Under the pieces are notes generated by a model that saw nothing but the letters and a program-made list of their open reading frames with translations, made no database searches and had not been told where the DNA came from. Both the position numbers and the translations under genes were made by a program. DNA of 64,000 nucleotides from RGIG8775 sp045660295 (GTDB lineage: Bacteria > Bacillota > Clostridia > Oscillospirales > CAG-272), in assembly GCA_045660295.1 (NCBI GenBank), contig JAZRDN010000043.1, positions 124,001 to 188,000 of the forward strand, in the 5' to 3' direction. Positions 59,805 through 64,000 of this stretch are shown here, in pieces (the stretch's first letter is position 1; the number at the start of each line of letters is the position of its first letter).

Positions 59805-59836
59805 GAGGTCATCTCACGGAGATGACCTCAATTTTT
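59805..59836 (+). terminator. Terminator of the sugar operon
   Basis: Perfect 11-bp stem (59805-59815 with 59819-59829), ACG loop, six T. Confidence 0.9.
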
Positions 59837-59869
59837 TCAAAATTCTTCAAATAAAATTGAAAAAACCTC

Positions 59870-59898
59870 TTGACAAACACCCGAGAAAGTGGTATACT
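59870..59898 (+). promoter_or_regulatory. Promoter of the tRNA-Arg gene
   Basis: TTGACA (59870-59875), 17-bp spacer, TATACT (59893-59898). Confidence 0.88.
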
Positions 59899-59924
59899 AT
59901 GCAAGTACGAAATCAATCGTGCAT

Positions 59925-60001
59925 GCGGCGTTAGCTCAGCTGGATAGAGTGTTTGGCTACGAACCAAAAGGTCGGGGGTTCGAATCCCTTACGCCGTGCC
60001 A
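59925..60001 (+). tRNA. tRNA-Arg, anticodon ACG
   Basis: Acceptor GCGGCGT (59925-59931) pairs with ACGCCGT (59991-59997); a G-U closes the first pair. The anticodon stem TTTGG/CCAAA holds the loop CTACGAA, so the anticodon is ACG (read as ICG after deamination). The T arm contains GGTTCGAAT. The discriminator is G and CCA is encoded. Confidence 0.95.
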
Positions 60002-60042
60002 AAACAACGGAATACCACGAAGTGGTATTCCGTTGTTTTGTT
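60001..60042 (+). terminator. Terminator of the tRNA gene
   Basis: Perfect 18-bp stem (60001-60018 with 60022-60039), GAA loop. It begins at the final CCA base. Confidence 0.9.
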
Positions 60043-60178
60043 ATCTGCATAATATTTTCGAATTTCAATTTCGAAGGGATTGCGGACTTTTTTAACATGT
60101 CCCAAGCAATTAAATATAGCCTTTTTTGATGCGATAAATTAGTATTTGTGTGCTTAAAAATTTGATATGAGGTTGCCG

Positions 60179-61141
60179 TTAGTTGATAGTTATTTTGATA
60201 TCTCCCGTGTCGGTGGTTATCTCACACCTGCCGCCCGTTGCGGTTTTGGGAACATCAACCTTGCCCGTGTCGGTTCTTGGTATAAACACTTTTTCGGAAA
60301 GCAGAGTTCCCACAACATCGCCCGTGTCTGTTTCTGCAAAAATCTCGGCGGCATCGCAACCGTCAAACTTTATGTCACCCGTGCTTCTTTCAATAGAAAA
60401 TCTTTCCGTAGCAATAACATTCTTCAACGATATATCGCCTGTGTTTCCCGTTGAGGTAAGATTTTTGCACGTAATATTGGTGAGATTAGTCTTGCCGGTT
60501 GACACACCGACCTTAACGTCGCCCTCGCAACTTGCACCCGAAACAGTCACCCTGCCTGTGGAAACCGAAAGGTCAAGTGAACTCGCAGATATGTTTTCAA
60601 CAGAAATATCACCCGTAGTTGTTTTGATTTTTACCGCTTCCGAAGCACAGGCGTAATTCGTTACATCACCGGTGCTTGCGGAGATGTTTATGCTTTCAAA
60701 TGTGAAGTCCTTTGATGTTTCAACGTCGCCTGTGCTTGACTTCACCCAAAGCGCCCCGTATTCCCCTTGCGGAAGACGTACGGTTATCTTTGGCGTTCCG
60801 AAATTGAAGCCTATATGCTCATACCATTTTCTCGTATCAAAGACCTCTATTAAAAGCGTATCGTCCTTTACAGTAACCGAATGCTTTACGTTATTCTGCT
60901 CATAGCAATCTACCGAGCTCTTTTGATTTTCTGAAACAACAAAGACAATATCAGCGGTATGGGTAACAATAGATATGTTTTTGAAATTTTCGTTTATTTC
61001 ATAATTGCTTGTTTCGTACTTGTTTGTTGATAATTTCGTAAAATCCCATTTAAGCATTGACATTACACCCCCAAAAACGATACATCCGATCAACACAAGA
61101 GAAGATGCTATAATAAGCCATATTTTTGTCGTCTTACCCAT
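60179..61141 (-). CDS. DUF4097 beta-strand repeat protein with membrane anchor
   Basis: 320 residues. A cytoplasmic start and one membrane helix (about residues 6-28, IWLIIASSLVLIGCIVFGGV), then an extracytoplasmic right-handed beta repeat with recurring TGD/TGK turns (SSTGDVETS, SASTGDVTN, KTTTGDISV, SVSTGRVTV, GVSTGKTNL, GNTGDISLK, RSTGDIKF, ETDTGDVVG, RTDTGKVDV, TTDTGDIKI). This is DUF4097; such proteins go with PadR and DUF1700 partners and may sense envelope stress. The ATG overlaps the TGA of the upstream gene. Confidence 0.9.
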   Translation of the reverse strand: MGKTTKIWLIIASSLVLIGCIVFGGVMSMLKWDFTKLSTNKYETSNYEINENFKNISIVTHTADIVFVVSENQKSSVDCYEQNNVKHSVTVKDDTLLIEVFDTRKWYEHIGFNFGTPKITVRLPQGEYGALWVKSSTGDVETSKDFTFESINISASTGDVTNYACASEAVKIKTTTGDISVENISASSLDLSVSTGRVTVSGASCEGDVKVGVSTGKTNLTNITCKNLTSTGNTGDISLKNVIATERFSIERSTGDIKFDGCDAAEIFAETDTGDVVGTLLSEKVFIPRTDTGKVDVPKTATGGRCEITTDTGDIKITIN

Positions 61142-61740
61142 CACGCTTCCTCCTTCTTCATAAAGCAGTTCTTGATCCATATTGCAATTTTCTTTGTGAG
61201 TATCAGGATACCCTTTGTTGCCGCTTTACATCCGTAGAACATAAAGACAGAAAGACCTGCACAAACGATTACCGTACCTATCATAGCAATTCCCGTAAGA
61301 AGGTTGCCATTGATAGCCAAAACAATACCCGATATCACGCCGCCAAGGGCACAAGCAATCAACGAAACAAATATAGCCCATACGGAAATAATCACAGACC
61401 ATAACGAGGCGTAGAGTGAAAGTATCACCGCAAAAGCGGCAATAGCCAATGAAAGCCATATGGGAGCGCCAAGTGCCAAAAGTACAAATTCCCATGCTTT
61501 GAACTGCGTTTTCTGCTTTATTCTTTCTTTTGCGATTTTGGCAAGAGGGATATCGGCTATGATCTGCGCCGCAATCTCGTCAACAGAACCGACCGCCAAA
61601 ACGGCTTCTTCCTCCGTCAGTCCTTCTTCCATTCTATCATCAATCATTTCGCTGTAAAAATTAAGGCTATCTTCAACATCTTGTGTTGGCAAACCGGATA
61701 GCTTCATCTTGAGCGTACTCAGAAATTCTTGTTTACGCAT
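61141..61740 (-). CDS. DUF1700 membrane protein
   Basis: 199 residues from the ATG at 61738-61740, 8 bases after GGAGGATAC. The N-terminal KQEFLSTLKMKLSGLP ... DVEDSLNFYSEMIDDRMEEGLTEEEAV is the DUF1700 (HAAS-type) signal, then four membrane helices. It overlaps PadR by 8 bases upstream and DUF4097 by one stop/start downstream. The three genes form a classic regulator-sensor-effector unit. Confidence 0.9.
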   Translation of the reverse strand: MRKQEFLSTLKMKLSGLPTQDVEDSLNFYSEMIDDRMEEGLTEEEAVLAVGSVDEIAAQIIADIPLAKIAKERIKQKTQFKAWEFVLLALGAPIWLSLAIAAFAVILSLYASLWSVIISVWAIFVSLIACALGGVISGIVLAINGNLLTGIAMIGTVIVCAGLSVFMFYGCKAATKGILILTKKIAIWIKNCFMKKEEA

Positions 61741-62053
61741 TCTCCGTATCCTCCTTGGTAACAAATCTGTAAATTGACATTACCTCACGCCACTCGTTTT
61801 TGAAATCTTCAATGCGTTCAAACCCTGCGTTTGTGATGTGATAATATTTTCGTAGCCTTCCTCCGTGCTCGGAGGTGTGTACCGTCAGCATCCCCGAAAG
61901 CTCCAAGCGTTTCAGTATCGTGTATAGAGTGGATTCTGACATTTCGATATACGGCTTCATATCTTTGATGATCTTATAGCCGTATGAATCTTCATTTTTG
62001 ATAGCGGCTAACACGCATACATCGAGTAACCCTCGTTTTAATTGAATATCCAT
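61733..62053 (-). CDS. PadR-family transcriptional regulator
   Basis: 106 residues with a winged helix: LLDVCVLAAIKNEDSYGYKIIKDMKP, MSESTLYTILKRLELSGMLTVHTSEHGGRLRKYYHITNAG. Represses its own operon in related systems and is released by an envelope or chemical signal. GGAGGAG lies 6 bases before the ATG at 62051-62053; an ATG 7 codons upstream comes before this site. The inverted repeat in its promoter is the probable operator. Confidence 0.92.
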   Translation of the reverse strand: MDIQLKRGLLDVCVLAAIKNEDSYGYKIIKDMKPYIEMSESTLYTILKRLELSGMLTVHTSEHGGRLRKYYHITNAGFERIEDFKNEWREVMSIYRFVTKEDTENA

Positions 62054-62077
62054 AGCATACTCCTCCTTACGCAATAC

Positions 62078-62111
62078 ATCATATCACGAAGTATTGCTTT
62101 TGTCAATACTT
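62078..62111 (-). promoter_or_regulatory. Promoter and PadR operator
   Basis: Minus strand TTGACA (62101-62106), 17-bp spacer, TATGAT (62078-62083). Over the -35 lies a perfect 8-bp inverted repeat AAGTATTG (62089-62096) and CAATACTT (62104-62111), spacing 7, of the size PadR dimers bind. Autorepression is inferred. Confidence 0.75.
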
Positions 62112-62122
62112 TTTCAAAAAAA

Positions 62123-62155
62123 GACACCACAAATGCAAAAAACATTTATGGTGTC
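62123..62155 (-). terminator. Terminator after the amidohydrolase gene
   Basis: Imperfect stem GACACCACAAATG / CATTTATGGTGTC; on the minus strand followed by seven T. About 145 bases of untranslated sequence (62156-62300), including a GGCGGA/TCCGCC hairpin at about 62243-62260, separate it from the gene. Confidence 0.65.
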
Positions 62156-62300
62156 CGAAATTTATATAATTTCATCGGTTTTAAAACGGTATCTAAAATT
62201 CGCGCGAATAGTAGCCTATATGCGAAGAATTTTTGTGACGAGTGGCGGAAAAAGCTCCGCCGATTCGCCCACCGTCGAGTTTTTTGAGGTTATCTACTAT

Positions 62301-63449
62301 TTATGACTCCGAGTGCTTTGATTGCCAGGCGATCTGCCCGTTGACAATTGTGTATTTTACAGAGGAAGCTATTTGTAATGGATTACCGTCATAAATGGCT
62401 ATATCGGCATCTTTTCCTTCTTTTAAGCTGCCTAATCTGTGATCCACACGGCATATACGTGCTGCATCAATTGTAATTGCACGTAATGCGCCCCATTCAC
62501 TCATGCCTTCCTTGACGGCGAGTGCGGCACAGAGTGGAAGGTATTGAATCCTTGATACCGGATGATCTGTGGTTAGTGCAACCAAAACGCCGGCTTTCTG
62601 AAGTTCCCCGGGCGTTTTAAAATCCGAAAGACTAACTTCATCCTTGCTTCTGGACGCCAGAGAAGGGCCGACAATAGCCGGATAACCGCTTTGAGCAATG
62701 GCATCGGCGATGAGATGACCTTCGGTACAATGATCAAGAGTGAGTCCCAAACCAAATTCGTCGGCGATGCGAATGGCAGTGAAAATATCGTCTGCACGGT
62801 GCACGTGCGCTTTCATCGGTATTTTTCCCTCAAACAGATCCCGATAGCACTCCATAGCAAACGTTTTCTGAGATCCATTACCATTGTTGAAATATTGCTT
62901 TGCAAGAGTTAATTCTTCTCGAATTAACGATGCAATTCCCATGCGAGTAGACGGGATATTTCCATTCGGACCGTAGTTTGTCATAGGATTTTCCCCAAAG
63001 GCAAACTTCATAGCAGAGGGTGCCATAACTACCATATCATCGATTCGTCTGCCGTGAGTTTTTACGAAAGCAAACTGTCCTCCGATCGGATTTGAACTTC
63101 CCGGTCCCACCATCACACTTGTGATGCCGACAGCCAGAGCGTTGTGAAATGCACCGTCCATTGGATTGATTGCATCAATGGCACGGATGCATGGTGTGAT
63201 CGGGTTGGTTCCCTCGTTGCTTTCATCACCTTGGCTGGTCTTTTTTTCTTCCGAAATTCCTATGTGACTATGCGCATCGATAAAACCGGGATACACTCGA
63301 AAGCCCGAGGCATCAATGATTCTCATACGTTCGGTAGGTGTTATTTTTTTTGCGATTTGAATAATTTTTCCTTTGTCGATCAGCAAATCGACATAACTTT
63401 CTTTATTAGTTTCCATTGTGAAAACCAATCCGTTTTGTATTAAAAGCAC
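62301..63449 (-). CDS. Amidohydrolase, imidazolonepropionase-like
   Basis: 382 residues from GTG at 63447-63449, 6 bases after AGGAGGG; a longer frame reaches back without a ribosome site. Metal ligands: HSH in FIDAHSHIGIS, K/H in PMKAHVHRADD, H in LTLDHCTEGH and D in ALTTDHPVS; GKDADIAIYDGNPL closes the barrel rim. Hydrolyses an amide, imide or ring; the substrate is unknown. Codon choice (more CAA, ATA and A/T endings) differs from the Gfo operon nearby, a weak sign of transfer. Confidence 0.88.
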   Translation of the reverse strand: MLLIQNGLVFTMETNKESYVDLLIDKGKIIQIAKKITPTERMRIIDASGFRVYPGFIDAHSHIGISEEKKTSQGDESNEGTNPITPCIRAIDAINPMDGAFHNALAVGITSVMVGPGSSNPIGGQFAFVKTHGRRIDDMVVMAPSAMKFAFGENPMTNYGPNGNIPSTRMGIASLIREELTLAKQYFNNGNGSQKTFAMECYRDLFEGKIPMKAHVHRADDIFTAIRIADEFGLGLTLDHCTEGHLIADAIAQSGYPAIVGPSLASRSKDEVSLSDFKTPGELQKAGVLVALTTDHPVSRIQYLPLCAALAVKEGMSEWGALRAITIDAARICRVDHRLGSLKEGKDADIAIYDGNPLQIASSVKYTIVNGQIAWQSKHSES

Positions 63450-63537
63450 ATCAAACCCTCCTGAATTTTTTTCATGTATATTTTGTCCGAATACGGTCAA
63501 AACTATACTTGCTATCTAATTAAGAAAGGATTTTATT

Positions 63538-63720
63538 ATGAACAACCAGAACAACCAGAACAACCAGAACAACCAGAACAACCAGAATAACCAGAACAAC
63601 CAGAACAACCAGAACAACCAGAACAACCAGAACAATCAGAATAACCAGAACAGCCGTAACAACCAGAATAACCAGAACAATCAGAATCGCCAAAACAGTC
63701 AGAACAACAACCAGAACAGA
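63538..63720 (+). repeat. 9-bp tandem repeat (AACAACCAG)
   Basis: About 12 near-perfect head-to-tail copies, then diverged ones. Synonymous changes (AAT for AAC) are scattered and the encoded NNQ is mostly kept, so selection may act on the peptide. Confidence 0.85.
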
Positions 63721-63723
63721 TAA
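63538..63723 (+). CDS. Asn/Gln-repeat peptide
   Basis: 61 residues made almost only of Asn and Gln with a few Ser and Arg: NNQ units repeat from residue 2 to about 40, then a looser end (NSRNNQ, NRQNSQ, NNNQNR). The DNA is a 9-base repeat (AACAACCAG) with few changes. AAAGGA lies 7 bases before ATG and TAA follows, so it is likely translated. It is positively charged by a few Arg, without membrane helix or cysteines. Function unknown; it may aggregate or bind surfaces. The antisense frames are also open but lack signals. Confidence 0.6.
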   Translation: MNNQNNQNNQNNQNNQNNQNNQNNQNNQNNQNNQNNQNSRNNQNNQNNQNRQNSQNNNQNR

Positions 63724-63810
63724 AAGTGATTGGTGCATCGAAAATCTTGGGACTCTCGTTCACATCTGAACCTTGGGTTTCTTGAATGAAATTTTCGATA
63801 AATTACAACA

Positions 63811-63853
63811 ATAAAGAATGCCTTCTTCAAATCTATGAGGAAGGCATTTTTGT
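63811..63853 (+). terminator. Terminator after the repeat peptide
   Basis: 12-bp stem AATGCCTTCTTC (63817-63828) with GAGGAAGGCATT (63837-63848), one wobble, then T5. Confidence 0.75.
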
Positions 63854-63860
63854 TATATAA

Positions 63861-63890
63861 GGTATCAGTTGGGTATCACTCTTGGTATCA
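63861..63890. repeat. Three GGTATCA direct repeats
   Basis: GGTATCA at 63861-63867, 63872-63878 and 63884-63890, spaced 11 and 12 bases, about one helical turn. Confidence 0.6.
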
Positions 63891-63915
63891 ATAAATATAT
63901 AGTGTGCAAAAAGTG

Positions 63916-63951
63916 CCCGAAAACACAACGGTTTTCGGGCACTCGTAAGTC
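63916..63951 (-). terminator. Terminator of the gene entering from the right edge
   Basis: Stem GTGCCCGAAAAC/GTTTTCGGGCAC; on the minus strand a TTTTT run follows. Confidence 0.7.
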
Positions 63952-63959
63952 GGTAGATA

Positions 63960-64000
63960 TTATTCCCACTCGCTTAAATTAGCATTATATCGAGTGAATT
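63960..64000 (-). CDS. C-terminal end of an unidentified protein
   Basis: Minus-strand frame closing with FTRYNANLSEWE and TAA (stop 63960-63962), just before a good minus-strand terminator. Twelve residues are too few to name a family; the EWE ending alone (seen for example in GMP synthase) is not enough. Confidence 0.45.
   Translation of the reverse strand, partial: FTRYNANLSEWE

Noticed and set aside
59925..60178. Integration site of a mobile element at tRNA-Arg
   Set aside because: No second copy of the tRNA 3 prime end and no integrase gene are visible within the window.
63538..63720. CRISPR array
   Set aside because: The repeat unit is 9 bases without spacers and forms one reading frame.
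63520..63763. Minus-strand proteins made of LVV or CSG repeats
   Set aside because: They only mirror the AACAACCAG array; no start signals, and the plus strand has ribosome site and terminator.

Overview
The window reads as a chromosomal segment from an uncultured gut-type member of the Clostridia (Bacillota). The evidence is vertical: a Gram-positive yhbY-nadD-yqeK-LCP-rsfS cluster, RicT (YaaT), RecD2, DUF3343, cysteine-type RNA control (FMN riboswitch, SAM-I riboswitch, tryptophan T-box), PadR and DUF1700 proteins, strong Shine-Dalgarno sites, and consensus sigma-A promoters with 16-18 bp spacers. Base composition is moderate. No plasmid, complete phage or CRISPR array is visible.

Layout. 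1-5321: ribosome assembly, NAD synthesis and cell-envelope cluster (yhbY end, nadD, yqeK, LCP protein, rsfS, leuS). 5367-9800: rpsU with its own promoter and terminator, an ADP/ATP-dependent NAD(P)HX dehydratase, a GH78 alpha-L-rhamnosidase and a small membrane protein. 9797-13891 (minus strand): PP-loop tRNA thiolase, TrmN6-type methyltransferase, ferredoxin, RicT and DNA polymerase III delta prime. 13979-16622 (minus): PHP phosphoesterase, FkbM methyltransferase and amidohydrolase in a tightly coupled operon. 16641-20755: HIT protein, aspartokinase, ABC exporter. 20836-33713: rpsT, then rpoB-rpoC and rpsL-rpsG-fusA-tuf, the transcription and translation core. 33747-36416: FMN riboswitch with ribU, SAM-I riboswitch with metK; the metK leader is interrupted by a large inverted-repeat element. 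36476-42394: small membrane protein, recD2-comF, mreB-pepD. 42582-45975 (minus): FolC-like protein with a decayed nucleotide site, methyltransferase, plsY, DUF3006-like protein. 46066-49359: galT and a T-box-controlled orphan trpB. 49401-55830: enzyme remnant, small membrane protein, P-loop ATPase, O-antigen-ligase-like protein, then cysteine desulfurase-like enzyme with DUF3343, murE and a small unknown gene on the minus strand. 55996-59835: four-gene sugar oxidation/isomerisation operon. 59870-60039: tRNA-Arg(ACG). 60179-62111: PadR-DUF1700-DUF4097 membrane-stress-like module with a likely PadR operator. 62301-64000: amidohydrolase, an Asn/Gln-only repeat peptide, three GGTATCA heptamers, and the end of a further gene.

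Most of the window is housekeeping. The parts that go beyond routine annotation are the repeat element in the metK leader and its second copy behind murE, the NNQ-repeat peptide at the right end, the hairpin that would bury the start of the TTG-initiated membrane peptide at 49670, the oxidative sugar operon, and several gene remnants. No single large undescribed system (defence, secretion, biosynthetic) is evident; I report the smaller candidates with their limits.
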